Positions 41,619 through 50,854 are shown, numbered from the stretch's first letter. The stretch: DNA of 64,000 nucleotides from JASLBX01 sp036374175 (GCA_036374175.1 DASUUH010000072.1:24966-88965), one strand, 5' to 3'. Notes: generated from the sequence alone by a model not told the origin. Numbers and translations: made by a program.

Positions 41619-42833
41619 TCAGTCGAGCGGCGGCGCCGGGGTGACGTACCCGTCGGCGGCGTCGGCCGCTTCGATCTCCTGCCGGCTGATGCCCAGCAGG
41701 TAGAGCACGGCATCCAGGTACGGGACGTTGACGGCGGTGTCGGCGGCTTCACGCAGGACCGGTTTGGCGTTGAACGCGACGCCGAGACCGGCCGTGGCGA
41801 TCATTTCCAGATCATTGGCGCCGTCGCCGACCGCCACCGTCTGCGACAGGGGAACACCCGCAGCCTGGGCGAACCGGCGCAGAGCCTGCGCTTTGCCGGA
41901 CCGGTCGAGTACCGGCCCGACGAGTTCACCGGTCAGCTGCCCGTCGACGATCTCGAGGGTGTTGGCCGCCGCGTAGTCGAGCCCCAGCTCGTCGACCAGG
42001 TACTCGGTGATCTGGCTGAACCCGCCGCTCACGATGGCAACGCGGTATCCCAGCCGCTTCAGGGTGCGGACCAGCGTGCGTGCACCCGGAGTCAGCTGTA
42101 CCGACGACTGGACCTCGTCGACCGCGCTCGCCGGCAGCCCGGCGAGCAGGCGGACCCGGGCGCGCAGCGAGTCGGTGAACTCGAGCTCGCCGCGCATCGC
42201 CTCAGCAGTCACCTTGGCCACTTGATCCAGCACCCCGGCCTTCTCGGCCAGCATCTCGATGACCTCGCCTTGCACAAGCGTGGAGTCGACGTCCATCACG
42301 ACGAGCCGTTTGGCCCGCCGGATGAGCCCGGACGGTTGGACCGCGACGTCGAAACCGTGGCTGAGCGCCTCGCCGGCCAGCTCGACCCGCAACACCGCCG
42401 GATCCACGCCGGAGACTTCGAGCTCGATCGAGGTCACCGGATACGACGCCAAGCGCACGATCCGGTCGATGTTGCCGCTGCGAGCTGCGATCCGGCCCGC
42501 TACTGCGGCCATCGCCGCAGGTCGCAGGGGTTTGCCGAGGACCGTGACATGGGTTCGACCCGGCTGCTGGCCGGCGTCCCCCGAACCGGTGACGAGTTCG
42601 ACGTCCAAGCCGAGCGAGGCGGCGACCTTGCCCACGGCCGCTCGAAACGCCGGCTCATCGTCGGGTGCGGTGACGAGGATGCCCAAGATCAGCCGGCCCC
42701 GCACCACGACCTGCTCAACATCGACGACATCGACGGCGTGCTCGGATATTGCCGTGAACAGCCGAGCCGTGACGCCGGGACGGTCGTGTCCGGTGACGAT
42801 GGCCAGGACAGTGCTTGGTGCAGGCAGGTTCAT
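41619..42833 (-). CDS. serB: Phosphoserine phosphatase with N-terminal ACT domain(s)
   Basis: 404 aa, the length of mycobacterial SerB2. The N-terminal half (VLAIVTGHDRPGVTARLFTAI and a second repeat from about 97) is ACT-like and probably senses serine. The HAD domain has motif I VVMDVDSTLVQGEVIEMLA, motif II IVSGGFSQITEY and motif III AVGDGANDLEM. It makes serine from phosphoserine. Start ATG 42833; a TAGCCT box lies 9 bases upstream. Convergent with the SixA-like gene. Confidence 0.93.
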   Translation of the reverse strand: MNLPAPSTVLAIVTGHDRPGVTARLFTAISEHAVDVVDVEQVVVRGRLILGILVTAPDDEPAFRAAVGKVAASLGLDVELVTGSGDAGQQPGRTHVTVLGKPLRPAAMAAVAGRIAARSGNIDRIVRLASYPVTSIELEVSGVDPAVLRVELAGEALSHGFDVAVQPSGLIRRAKRLVVMDVDSTLVQGEVIEMLAEKAGVLDQVAKVTAEAMRGELEFTDSLRARVRLLAGLPASAVDEVQSSVQLTPGARTLVRTLKRLGYRVAIVSGGFSQITEYLVDELGLDYAAANTLEIVDGQLTGELVGPVLDRSGKAQALRRFAQAAGVPLSQTVAVGDGANDLEMIATAGLGVAFNAKPVLREAADTAVNVPYLDAVLYLLGISRQEIEAADAADGYVTPAPPLD

Positions 42834-42893
42834 GACGCTTTCAGGCTAACTCCCGCCGATTCTGGGACGGGTAGGCAGGTGAGCGAATGGCGA

Positions 42894-43643
42894 TCAGCTG
42901 ACCGGCAGGTGGTTGTTGCACGCAGCGGCGAGCCCGTGCCGGGCCGCACGCTCCAGCTGACGGAGGGCCTCGCGGCGCGCCGACGCCTCGGCCGTCGTCA
43001 CGGCCCCGCCGTCGTCGGCCAGTGCGAACTCGGCAATCGTCCACAGCCGGGCCGCGCGGGCTGCGAGCGCCTGGGCTTCCTGCGAGTACCCGTGCGGCAG
43101 CGGCGCCGACGCTCTGCCCGCGCGTACATCGTCCAGCAGTTGGGCCACCTCCGGCCGCCACGACGGCACATCCAGGTCGGCCAGCACTCGCCCGGCAGCG
43201 AGCAGCGCGTCGTTGAGATCCCGATCCGCCTGCGTGATCGTCGGCCCGGCCGGCGGCGGGTTCGCCTGGTACCAGACCCACGTCACGAAGTGGCCCTGGT
43301 CACCGGGCGGGCCGAATGCGCTCACCCGCGGCACCAGCGCGTACGGCGCGCCGACGGCGACCACGGCCTCACCCGCCGCGACGGCTGATTCGGTCAGTTC
43401 GACCGGCCCACCAAGCCCGTGCGGGTCACCGGGCCGGGGGAGGGCCGCGGCGACGCCGTACGCCCCGGCTTCGCGCCAGAACGGCAGCACCAAATCCAGT
43501 GAAGCCACTGATGGTGCGTTCTCAAGCTCGTGGGGTTCGTCGTCACCGCGCACGCGGTCGATCACTTCCGATGCGTCGCACCGGCCTTCGAACCACATCG
43601 CCGCCCAGGCGGCGAACCGAACCGATCGAGGTATCGAGACCAT
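42894..43643 (-). CDS. Conserved hypothetical protein
   Basis: 249 aa, no membrane segment and no motif I recognise. It begins VSIPRSVRFAAWAAMWFEGRCDASEVIDRV and contains a Pro-rich middle (WYQANPPPAGPTITQADRDLND) and a helical C-terminus. It resembles uncharacterised proteins conserved in actinomycetes. The ATG lies 9 bases after a TAGGCT box. Divergent from the orphan ABC ATPase; the 60-base gap to serB downstream makes cotranscription possible. Confidence 0.7.
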   Translation of the reverse strand: MVSIPRSVRFAAWAAMWFEGRCDASEVIDRVRGDDEPHELENAPSVASLDLVLPFWREAGAYGVAAALPRPGDPHGLGGPVELTESAVAAGEAVVAVGAPYALVPRVSAFGPPGDQGHFVTWVWYQANPPPAGPTITQADRDLNDALLAAGRVLADLDVPSWRPEVAQLLDDVRAGRASAPLPHGYSQEAQALAARAARLWTIAEFALADDGGAVTTAEASARREALRQLERAARHGLAAACNNHLPVS

Positions 43644-43652
43644 GATTGCCCC

Positions 43653-43723
43653 AGCCTATGGAACTCCACTAGCACTCGTGGCCCCACGGTGCCCGCCGGA
43701 CCGGCCGGAGCAGTCGGTAAGGT
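43653..43723. promoter_or_regulatory. Divergent promoter region with two -10-like boxes
   Basis: Minus strand: TAGGCT (43658-43653) ends 9 bases before the ATG of the hypothetical gene. Plus strand: TAAGGT (43718-43723) ends 8 bases before the ATG of the ABC ATPase at 43732. Both give messages with almost no leader. Confidence 0.45.
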
Positions 43724-43731
43724 CCACTGGC

Positions 43732-44526
43732 ATGACCGACGTCCTCGAGTTGGCCGACGTCTCGGTGCGTCGCTCCGGCACCTACCTGCTGCAGGAGGTC
43801 ACCTGGTCGGTCGCCGAGTCCGACCGCTGGGTCATCCTCGGTCCGAATGGCGCCGGCAAGACGACGTTGCTGCAGGTGGCGGCCGCCCTCATGCATCCGA
43901 CCGAGGGTTACGCGGCGATTCTCGGCGAGATCCTCGGCGGCGTCGACGTGTTCGAACTGCGCCCCCGCATCGGGCTGACCAGTGTGGCCCTCGCCGACCG
44001 CATCCCGCTCGACGAACGGGTCCGCGACGTTGTCATGACCGCGTCATACGCGGTCGTGGGTCGCTGGCGCGAGTCGTACGAGTCCTACGATGAAGATCGC
44101 GCAAACGTCCTGCTCAGGCGTCTCGGCGTCGCATCACTCGCCGGCCGGACATTCGGGACGCTCTCCGAGGGAGAGCGCAAGCGGGTGCAGATCGCCCGCG
44201 CGATGATGTCCGACCCGGAACTGCTGCTCCTGGACGAACCGGCGGCGGGCCTGGATCTCGGCGGGCGCGAGGCGCTCGTCACGACCCTGGGTGAACTCGC
44301 CGCCGATCCGGCCTCGCCGGCGATGGTGCTCGTGACACATCATGTCGAGGAGATTCCGCGCGGCTTCACGCATGTGCTCCTGCTGCGCGAGGGCCGGGTG
44401 GTGGCGTCCGGGCCGCTTGAGCAGACGCTCACCGCAGAGTCGCTGAGCACGACGTTCGGCCTGCCGCTCACAGTGAGCCGGGACGACGGACGGTGGTCTG
44501 CTCGTGCGCGACTGGCGAGCAGTTAG
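43732..44526 (+). CDS. Orphan ABC transporter ATP-binding protein
   Basis: 264 aa, single ABC domain. Walker A GPNGAGKTT, a signature variant TLSEGERKRVQIARAM (Glu in place of the first Gly), Walker B LLLDEPAAGLD and switch THHVEEIP. No membrane partner is encoded nearby, so it may serve a distant permease or a non-transport role; similar solitary ATPases occur in many actinobacteria. ATG 43732 is supported by the upstream TAAGGT box and by the family start VLELADVSVRR; the long upstream frame is antisense to the hypothetical gene. Confidence 0.87.
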   Translation: MTDVLELADVSVRRSGTYLLQEVTWSVAESDRWVILGPNGAGKTTLLQVAAALMHPTEGYAAILGEILGGVDVFELRPRIGLTSVALADRIPLDERVRDVVMTASYAVVGRWRESYESYDEDRANVLLRRLGVASLAGRTFGTLSEGERKRVQIARAMMSDPELLLLDEPAAGLDLGGREALVTTLGELAADPASPAMVLVTHHVEEIPRGFTHVLLLREGRVVASGPLEQTLTAESLSTTFGLPLTVSRDDGRWSARARLASS

Positions 44527-44554
44527 CGATCTTTAAGAAAAGTATTGAATCGCC

Positions 44555-44560
44555 TAGGGT
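44555..44560 (+). promoter_or_regulatory. Putative -10 box (TAGGGT) of the nfeD-SPFH pair
   Basis: TAGGGT ends 7 bases before ATG 44568, with TTTAAG (44532-44537) at 17-base spacing as a weak -35. A leaderless message is likely. Confidence 0.5.
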
Positions 44561-44567
44561 TAGGGCC

Positions 44568-45029
44568 ATGCGGGACGCCTTCGACTGGATCGGCGACAAC
44601 GAATGGACGTTGTGGGCCGGTCTGGCGCTGATCCTCGGCATCATCGAGACCACGACACTCGACCTGGTCTTTCTGATGCTCGCCGTCGGCGCTGCAGGCG
44701 GAGCGGCGGTCGCCGCTGTGGGAGCACCGTTTCTGGTGCAGGCGCTGGCAGCGATTGCGGTCAGCGTCGCCATGCTCGGCGTTGTGCGGCCGATCGCAAA
44801 GCGCCACCTGCACCAGGCGATCAGCGAGCGCACCGGAGTGGCTGCGCTCGTCGGTCGCCGCGCGACCGTACTCGAGCGGGTGGACGGCAACGGCGGCCGG
44901 GTGAAGCTGGCCGGGGAGGTCTGGTCGGCGCGCAGCTACGACGGCTCGGTCATCGAGGTTGGCGCCAGCGTTGACGTCGTTGAGATCCAGGGAGCGACTG
45001 CACTCGTGTTCGCCGCCGAAGGCCCGTAA
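44568..45029 (+). CDS. NfeD-like membrane protein
   Basis: 153 aa. Two or three membrane helices (WAGLALILGIIETTTLDLVFLMLAVGAA and ALAAIAVSVAMLGVV) are followed by a soluble OB-fold domain (LVGRRATVLERVDGNGGRVKLAGEVWSARS). NfeD proteins partner stomatin/SPFH proteins, and such a gene follows 75 bases downstream. ATG 44568 is chosen from the TAGGGT box; the frame is open further into the ABC gene. Role: probably membrane microdomain organisation or membrane protein quality control. Confidence 0.87.
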   Translation: MRDAFDWIGDNEWTLWAGLALILGIIETTTLDLVFLMLAVGAAGGAAVAAVGAPFLVQALAAIAVSVAMLGVVRPIAKRHLHQAISERTGVAALVGRRATVLERVDGNGGRVKLAGEVWSARSYDGSVIEVGASVDVVEIQGATALVFAAEGP

Positions 45030-45104
45030 GCTCCCGCGTGCTGCCTGGCGGCACCGCCCGCTTACCAACCGATAACGTGGTCGCCCCCGAAGAAAGGGTC
45101 TCCC

Positions 45105-46238
45105 ATGGATGCTGGACAGACGCTGTTGCTGTTCGTGGTGTTCCTGCTCGCCGTGTTCGTCCTGGTCACGCTGGCCAGGTCGGTGCGCATCGTGCCGCAG
45201 GCGCGGGCGGGCATCGTCGAGCGGCTAGGCAAGTTCAGGCGGGTTCTCGAACCGGGCCTGACCGTTGTCATCCCGTTCATCGATCGAGTCCTGCCGTTGA
45301 TCGACCTCCGCGAGCAGGTCGTCTCCTTCCCGCCGCAGCCGGTGATCACCGAGGACAACCTGGTCGTGCAGATCGACACGGTGATCTACTACCAGGTCAC
45401 GAACGCCAAGGACGCAACCTACGAGATCGCCAACTACATCGCTGGTATCGAGCAGCTGACCGTCACGACGCTGCGTAACGTCATCGGCGGCATGGACCTC
45501 GAGCGAACGCTCACCAGCCGTGAAGAGATCAACAATGCGCTTCGCGGCGTGCTGGACGAGGCGACCGGTAAGTGGGGCATCCGGGTCAACCGGGTCGAGC
45601 TCAAGTCCATCGACCCGCCGCCGTCGATCCAGGACTCGATGGAGAAGCAGATGCGCGCCGAGCGTGACCGCCGGGCCGCCATCTTGAACGCCGAAGGTGT
45701 GCGCCAGTCGCAGATCCTCACCGCGGAGGGCCAGAAGCAGGCCGCGATCCTGACCGCCGAAGGTGACAAGCAGTCCCAGATCTTGCGCGCGGAGGCGAGC
45801 AAGCAGGCCCAGATCCTGCAGGCCGACGGTGAAGCCAAGGCGATCAAGGCCGTGTTCGACGCCATCCACCGCGGCAACCCAGACCAGAAGCTACTGGCCT
45901 ACCAGTACATGCAGATGCTGCCGGAGATCGCCAAGGGTGACTCCAACAAGGTCTGGGTCGTGCCCAGCGAGATCGGCAAGGCGCTCGAGGGCCTCGGCTC
46001 CGCAGTGGGCTCGATGGGACAGCTCGCCGGTGGCATCGTCGAGGACGCGGAGGCCGATGTGGCACTCGACGAACTGGCCCAAGCGCGTGCCGAGGTCGAA
46101 GCCGCGGCTGAAGAAGCCGCACATGAAAGCGAAGCGGCCGTGGAAGCGGCTCAGGATGAGGTCCGTGAGGCGCTGCGATCGGCCCAGCAGGCGACGACTG
46201 AACCCGGGCAGGGCCCCACTGAGCCCGGCAGCCAGTGA
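45105..46238 (+). CDS. SPFH/band 7 (paraslipin, QmcA-like) protein
   Basis: 377 aa. An N-terminal membrane helix (LLLFVVFLLAVFVLVTLA) is followed by the SPFH domain (VPQARAGIVERLGKFRRVLEPGLTVVIPF) and a coiled-coil region made of imperfect 11-residue repeats (QILTAEGQKQA, AILTAEGDKQS, QILRAEASKQA, QILQADGEAKA). The tail is very acidic and Ala-rich. It forms large membrane-anchored cages or rings together with NfeD-type partners. AGAAAGGG lies before the ATG. Confidence 0.92.
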   Translation: MDAGQTLLLFVVFLLAVFVLVTLARSVRIVPQARAGIVERLGKFRRVLEPGLTVVIPFIDRVLPLIDLREQVVSFPPQPVITEDNLVVQIDTVIYYQVTNAKDATYEIANYIAGIEQLTVTTLRNVIGGMDLERTLTSREEINNALRGVLDEATGKWGIRVNRVELKSIDPPPSIQDSMEKQMRAERDRRAAILNAEGVRQSQILTAEGQKQAAILTAEGDKQSQILRAEASKQAQILQADGEAKAIKAVFDAIHRGNPDQKLLAYQYMQMLPEIAKGDSNKVWVVPSEIGKALEGLGSAVGSMGQLAGGIVEDAEADVALDELAQARAEVEAAAEEAAHESEAAVEAAQDEVREALRSAQQATTEPGQGPTEPGSQ

Positions 46239-46303
46239 CCGACTTGTCCGGCTACACCTGTCCCATCACCGCAGGTGGCTGAGTTGTCCGGCCGGACACG
46301 TCG

Positions 46304-47047
46304 GTGAGCCTGCTCGAGGCCGGCCTTATCGTGCTGGCCGGGCTGGCAGCGGGGGCCATCAATGCCGTGGTCGGGTCGGGCAGCCTGATCACGTTCCCCA
46401 CCTTGGTGTGGGTGGGTTTGCCGCCGGTCGTGGCGAACGTCTCCAACACGGTCGGTCTGGTGCCAGGTGGGGTGTCCGGCGCCTGGGGCTACCGCCGTGA
46501 GCTCATCGGCCAGCGCGGCCGCCTCCTCCGGCTGGGCACCGGGACACTGCTCGGCTCGATCGTCGGCGCGACCCTGCTGCTCGTGCTGCCGCCCGGTGTT
46601 TTCGCCACTGTGGTGCCGGCACTGATCCTGCTGGCGTGTGTGTTGGTACTCATCCAGCCGTGGCTCGTACGCAAGCTGGCCGACCGGCCGCGACGCGACC
46701 ACGGCGGCCCGCTGGTGTCGGTGTTCGTGTTCGCTACTGGCATGTACGGCGGATACTTCGGCGCCGCTCAGGGCGTCCTGCTCATCGCCGTGCTGGCCCT
46801 CGGCCTGGACGAGACGCTGCAGCGGGTGAACGCCGCTAAGAACGTCCTGGCGGGTTTGGCCAACCTGGCCGCGGGGGTGCTGTTCATCGTAGTCGCCGAC
46901 GTCAACTGGGCGGCAGCCGGGCTCGTCGCGGTAGGGGCGGCCGCCGGCGGGCTCGCGGGTGCTCGGCTGGCGCGCCTGCTCCCGCCCGCCGGGCTGCGGG
47001 CTGCCGTCGTGTTCATCGGGATCGTCGCCGTCGTCACGCTAGTGTGA
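46304..47047 (+). CDS. TauE/SafE family sulfite exporter-like membrane protein
   Basis: 247 aa, about seven or eight membrane helices. The repeat motif GAINAVVGSGSLITFPTLVWVGLPPVVANVSNTVGL and the second-half GMYGGYFGAAQGVLLIAVLALG are the TauE/SafE halves. Substrate is unknown (sulfite, sulfoacetate or another anion in studied members). GTG/ATG choice: GTG 46304. The downstream CoA-transferase fusion starts 6 bases later, suggesting cotranscription, perhaps organic-acid export and activation. Confidence 0.87.
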   Translation: MSLLEAGLIVLAGLAAGAINAVVGSGSLITFPTLVWVGLPPVVANVSNTVGLVPGGVSGAWGYRRELIGQRGRLLRLGTGTLLGSIVGATLLLVLPPGVFATVVPALILLACVLVLIQPWLVRKLADRPRRDHGGPLVSVFVFATGMYGGYFGAAQGVLLIAVLALGLDETLQRVNAAKNVLAGLANLAAGVLFIVVADVNWAAAGLVAVGAAAGGLAGARLARLLPPAGLRAAVVFIGIVAVVTLV

Positions 47048-47053
47048 GGTGCC

Positions 47054-48901
47054 ATGCGGCTGCCCGGCCTTGCCGCGCGCAACTGGCGCGAGGCGTGCGT
47101 GTCCGCCAGCGAGGCGGTATCCCGCGTGCCGGCCGGCGCGCATGTATTCGTCGGCACGGCCACCGGTACGCCGCGCACGCTCGTCGCGGCACTTCAGGAG
47201 CAGGCTGTGCAGCATCCGGGCGTGCAACTAATCCACTTTCTTGCCGATTCCGGCCAGCCCAGCGCCGTCCTGCGCCAGCGGGTCTTCTACGTCGGAACCA
47301 ACGTCGCCGACCTGATGGCCAACGGCCGCATCGAGTACGTGCCCCTGCCGCTGGCCGAGGCGCCGCGGCTGATGCGGCGCGGCAGGCTGCGAGTCGACGT
47401 CGCGATGGTCCAGGTGAGCCCCCCGGACATCGCGGGCCGGTGCTCGCTCGGCGTTGCGGTTGACATCGCACTCGAGGCTGTCCGGCAAGCCGACATGGTG
47501 ATCGCCGAGATTAATCCGGCCATGCCCCGCACCGGACCGCACAGCTTGGTGCAGTTCGACCGGTTCGATGCGATCGTCGAGGTCGAGCCGGTGGTGGCCG
47601 AGTACGTCCATCCCCCCGGCGGCGAAGTCGCCGAACAGATCGCCCGCTACGTGGCGCGGCTCGTCGACGACGGCTCCACGCTGCAGGTCGGCCTGGGCCG
47701 GGTACCCAATCAGGCGCTGCAGTACCTCGGCTCGCGGCGCGACCTCGGCATCCACTCCGACGTCATCACCGACTCCATCGTCGACCTCATCGAAAGCGGC
47801 GCGGTGACGGGTCGGCGCAAGACGATGAGCAAGGGACGCACCGTCGCCAGCCTCGCCCTCGGCACCCGCCGCCTGTACGAGTTCATCGACGACAATCCGG
47901 ACGTCATCCTGCGCCCGATCGACGAGGTCGGCGATCCCGATGTGGTGGCCGCCCAGCGCCGGATGGTGTCGCTCACCCAAGCGTTCACCATCGACCTGAC
48001 CGGCCAGGTCTGTGCCGAAGCCCGGGCGGGCTACGCGTACGGGGGTGTCAGCGCGCAGGTCGATTTTCACCGAGGAGCGGCGCGCTGCCGTGACGGCCGG
48101 GCGATCGTGTGCCTGGGGGCCGTGTCGCCGGACGGTTCGCCGGCCATCAAACCGGCCTTGGGCCCGGCCGAGCCGGTCACGATCCCGCGCTGGGACGTGC
48201 ACTGGGTGGTCACCGAGTACGGCACCGCGTACTTGCAAGGCGCCTCGCTACGGGAGCGTGCCATCGCCCTTATCGAGATCGCGCACCCGGACCATCGGGA
48301 CGAGCTGCTCGCCGCCGCGACAACGCTCGGGCTGGTTCCGCCGGGGCAGCGCCTGCGCAGCCGCCGCGCGTATCCGGTCGACGAAGAGCGCGAGTTGCAG
48401 CTCCGCGACGGCAGCACTGTGCTGGTCCGCCCGACCCGTACGGCGGACGCCGCCGCCCTGCAGGCGCTGTTCTACCGGCTACGGCCGGAGGACGTGCTGA
48501 CCCGGTTCTTCCGCCGCCTGTCCTCGCTGACGCTCGCCCACGCGGAGCACCTGGCGAGCGTCGGTTATGAGGAGGAGATGACCTTCGCAGCCGTCGCCGG
48601 TGGCCGGGAGGCCGGTGAGATCGTCGGCACCGCGAGTTACTTCCTTGACCCCGAGACGGGCCTGGCGGACGTGGCGTACCTGGTCGATCCCGCATGGCAA
48701 GGCAAGGGGCTCGGATCGGCTCTTCACGGGATAACGGTCGACTACGCGCGCCGGCACGGCGTGCGAGGCTTCACCGCAGACGTGTTGACCGGCAACGAGC
48801 CGATGATGGCCATCTTCCGGCGTTCTCCAGGCAGGGTCCAGGTGGTCGAAGACGACGATCGCTACGAGATTGTGCTGACGTGGCCGACGTCCAACCTGTG
48901 A
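47054..48901 (+). CDS. Acetyl-CoA hydrolase/CoA-transferase fused to a GNAT domain
   Basis: 615 aa. Residues 1 to about 440 are a family I-like acetyl-CoA hydrolase/4-hydroxybutyrate CoA-transferase: LGRVPNQALQYLG, HSDVITDSIVDLIESG, DLTGQVCAEARAG with the catalytic Glu322, and VVTEYGTAYLQGASLRERA. From about 450 (LQLRDGSTVLVRPTRTADA) follows a GNAT domain with acetyl-CoA loop VDPAWQGKGLGSALH. The architecture resembles actinobacterial fusions annotated as bifunctional. The GNAT half may act on, or be regulated by, acyl-CoA; the target is unknown. The stop overlaps the next GTG. Confidence 0.88.
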   Translation: MRLPGLAARNWREACVSASEAVSRVPAGAHVFVGTATGTPRTLVAALQEQAVQHPGVQLIHFLADSGQPSAVLRQRVFYVGTNVADLMANGRIEYVPLPLAEAPRLMRRGRLRVDVAMVQVSPPDIAGRCSLGVAVDIALEAVRQADMVIAEINPAMPRTGPHSLVQFDRFDAIVEVEPVVAEYVHPPGGEVAEQIARYVARLVDDGSTLQVGLGRVPNQALQYLGSRRDLGIHSDVITDSIVDLIESGAVTGRRKTMSKGRTVASLALGTRRLYEFIDDNPDVILRPIDEVGDPDVVAAQRRMVSLTQAFTIDLTGQVCAEARAGYAYGGVSAQVDFHRGAARCRDGRAIVCLGAVSPDGSPAIKPALGPAEPVTIPRWDVHWVVTEYGTAYLQGASLRERAIALIEIAHPDHRDELLAAATTLGLVPPGQRLRSRRAYPVDEERELQLRDGSTVLVRPTRTADAAALQALFYRLRPEDVLTRFFRRLSSLTLAHAEHLASVGYEEEMTFAAVAGGREAGEIVGTASYFLDPETGLADVAYLVDPAWQGKGLGSALHGITVDYARRHGVRGFTADVLTGNEPMMAIFRRSPGRVQVVEDDDRYEIVLTWPTSNL

Positions 48902-49689
48902 CGACTGTCGACGACCCCCGGCTCGGCGATTATGTGTCACTGCGCGACGTACAACTTCGCAAGTCACTGGAAGCCGAACACGGCCTGTTCATCGCGGAAG
49001 GGGAGAAGGTCGTCCGGCGAGCGGTCGAAGCCGGTTACGCGGTGCGGTCGTTCCTGATGGCGCCGCGCTGGCTCGCGTCCCTCGCCGACATTCTGGACGT
49101 GGCCGGCGGCGTGCCGTGTTACGTCGCCGACGAAGCACTGATCGAGCAGGTCACAGGATTCCACGTGCACCGCGGCGCATTGGCGGCCATGCACCGGCGT
49201 TCGCTGTCGCCGGTCGAGGAGGTGCTGGCGCACGCCACCCGGATCATCGTGTGCGAGGACCTCGTGGACCACGCGAACGTCGGTACGATCTTCCGCTGCG
49301 CCGCAGGCCTTGGTATGGACGCGGTATTGCTGAGCCCGCGTTGCGCCGACCCGCTCTACCGTCGGTCGGTGAAAGTCTCGATGGGTGCGGTCTTCGCCGT
49401 TCCGTATGCGCGGATCACCGACTGGTACGACGGCCTGGTCCAGGTTCGAGCCGCAGGTTTTCAGGTGCTGGCCATGACACCGGCCGCCGACGCCATCCCG
49501 ATCGACGAGGTCGCGCACACCGACCGGATGGCCCTTGTCTTCGGGGCCGAAGGGGCCGGACTTTCCGAGCGCTGGATGAGCACGGCCGACGAGCGTGTCG
49601 TGATTCCGCTCGCTCCCGGAATCGATTCGCTCAACGTCACCGCCGCTGCCGCCATCGCGGCATACGTCATGCGCAAGCCGCCGCAGTAG
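48898..49689 (+). CDS. SpoU/TrmH family RNA 2'-O-methyltransferase
   Basis: 263 aa from GTG 48898. An N-terminal substrate-binding domain (LEAEHGLFIAEGEKVVRRAVEAGY) precedes the SPOUT trefoil-knot domain with motif 1 LVDHANVGTIFRCAAGLG, motif 2 MALVFGAEGAGLS and motif 3 VIPLAPGIDSLNVTAAAAIAAYV. It methylates a ribose in rRNA or tRNA; the site cannot be predicted. The GTG overlaps the upstream TGA (GTGA), preferred over GTG 48880. Confidence 0.9.
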   Translation: MTTVDDPRLGDYVSLRDVQLRKSLEAEHGLFIAEGEKVVRRAVEAGYAVRSFLMAPRWLASLADILDVAGGVPCYVADEALIEQVTGFHVHRGALAAMHRRSLSPVEEVLAHATRIIVCEDLVDHANVGTIFRCAAGLGMDAVLLSPRCADPLYRRSVKVSMGAVFAVPYARITDWYDGLVQVRAAGFQVLAMTPAADAIPIDEVAHTDRMALVFGAEGAGLSERWMSTADERVVIPLAPGIDSLNVTAAAAIAAYVMRKPPQ

Positions 49690-49737
49690 CCCGTGCGTCC
49701 GGCGCTGGCGGGGTCCGGCGCGAGTGCCGCAGGTCGG

Positions 49738-49929
49738 CTAGACCAGAACCACAGTCCGGGTGTCAACCGGTTGCTCACCTGGCCCGACCAGGGCGGCGTC
49801 GCAGCCCGTGCACGCGAATTCGGCAGGCTCGGAATCGGGCACTACGACGAACTCACGCACCGACGCGCACCCGGCGCACCACTGCTGCATCGTCTCCATG
49901 CCTTCGACCATGCCAAACCGACCTGCCAT
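49738..49929 (-). CDS. Small putative zinc-ribbon protein
   Basis: 63 aa if ATG 49929 is used; ATG 49911, 49899 or 49890 are alternatives and no clear ribosome binding site decides. Two CxxC knuckles (QWCAGC and FACTGC) spaced by 21 residues suggest one bound zinc. Function unknown. Divergent from ku across about 80 bases and convergent with the methyltransferase gene (48-base gap). The reading frame continues upstream over ku as an antisense shadow. Confidence 0.5.
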   Translation of the reverse strand: MAGRFGMVEGMETMQQWCAGCASVREFVVVPDSEPAEFACTGCDAALVGPGEQPVDTRTVVLV

Positions 49930-50008
49930 GCTTGAGGAGCCACGCCGGAACCCCTGGCTTGCCGACCGGGTTTCGGGGGATGATCGGCTGTGACGGAAGG
50001 AGCGCACG

Positions 50009-50854
50009 ATGCAGACGGTGTGGAAAGGGTCGATCTCATTCGGCCTCGTGTCGATCCCCGTCCGCCTCGTGGCGGCGACCGAAGAGAAGGACGTCCGGTT
50101 CCGCCAGGTCCACGCGGCGGACGGCGGGCGGATCCGGTACAAGCGCGTTTGCGACGCCTGCGGCAACGAGGTCGCCTACGCCGACATTGCCAAGGGCTAC
50201 GAGCTGCCCGGCGGCGACATGGTGGTCCTGAGCGACGAGGACCTCACCGACCTGCCGGTCTCCTCCAGCAAGATCGTCGAGGTGATGGCGTTCGTGCCGT
50301 TCTCCGATATCGATCCGACCGGGTTGTCCCGGGCGTACTACGCGGAGCCCAGCGGTGACGCCAAGCCGTATGTGCTGCTGCGTGACGTCATGGAGCGGGC
50401 CGATCGGGTGGCCATCGTCAAGATCTCGCTGCGGAGCCGGGAGCGGCTCGCCGTTCTGCGGGCCCGCGAAGGCGTGCTCGTCGTGCAGACGATGCTGTGG
50501 CCGGACGAGGTCCGCCGTCCCGAATTCGGCTTCCTCGAGGACGAGCCGACCGTTCGGCCGCAGGAGTTGCAAATGGCCGAATCGTTCGTCGAGGCCATGG
50601 GCGGCGATTTCGATCCCGACGAGTACGTCGACGAATACCGCACCGCGCTGCTCGACGTAGTGGAGGCCAAGGTCGCGGGAGCGGAGATCACCAAGGCACC
50701 CGAAGTCGCCCCGGACGAAGGCAAGGTCGTCGACCTGATGGAGGCGCTACGCCGGAGCGTCGCCGAGGCGAAGAAGAAGCGCGGCGAGGAGGCCGAAGAG
50801 CCGCCGGCGAAGAAACCCGCCAAGAAGGCTACCGCCAAGCGCAAGTCGGCGTAA
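50009..50854 (+). CDS. ku: Non-homologous end-joining protein Ku
   Basis: 281 aa. It binds double-strand DNA ends and recruits LigD. WKGSISFGLVSIPVRLV at the start, the KRVCDACGNEVAYADIAKGYE segment and the core ring domain are typical. The C-terminal tail is short and lysine-rich (EEPPAKKPAKKATAKRKSA), a form known to bind DNA non-specifically. No ligD gene is adjacent. ATG preceded by GGAAGGAG. Its TAA is followed immediately by a copy of the 18-base repeat. Confidence 0.94.
   Translation: MQTVWKGSISFGLVSIPVRLVAATEEKDVRFRQVHAADGGRIRYKRVCDACGNEVAYADIAKGYELPGGDMVVLSDEDLTDLPVSSSKIVEVMAFVPFSDIDPTGLSRAYYAEPSGDAKPYVLLRDVMERADRVAIVKISLRSRERLAVLRAREGVLVVQTMLWPDEVRRPEFGFLEDEPTVRPQELQMAESFVEAMGGDFDPDEYVDEYRTALLDVVEAKVAGAEITKAPEVAPDEGKVVDLMEALRRSVAEAKKKRGEEAEEPPAKKPAKKATAKRKSA

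Noticed and set aside
45690..45840. Tandem DNA repeat in the SPFH gene
   Set aside because: It is a protein-level 11-residue coiled-coil repeat typical of the family; the DNA copies are diverged.
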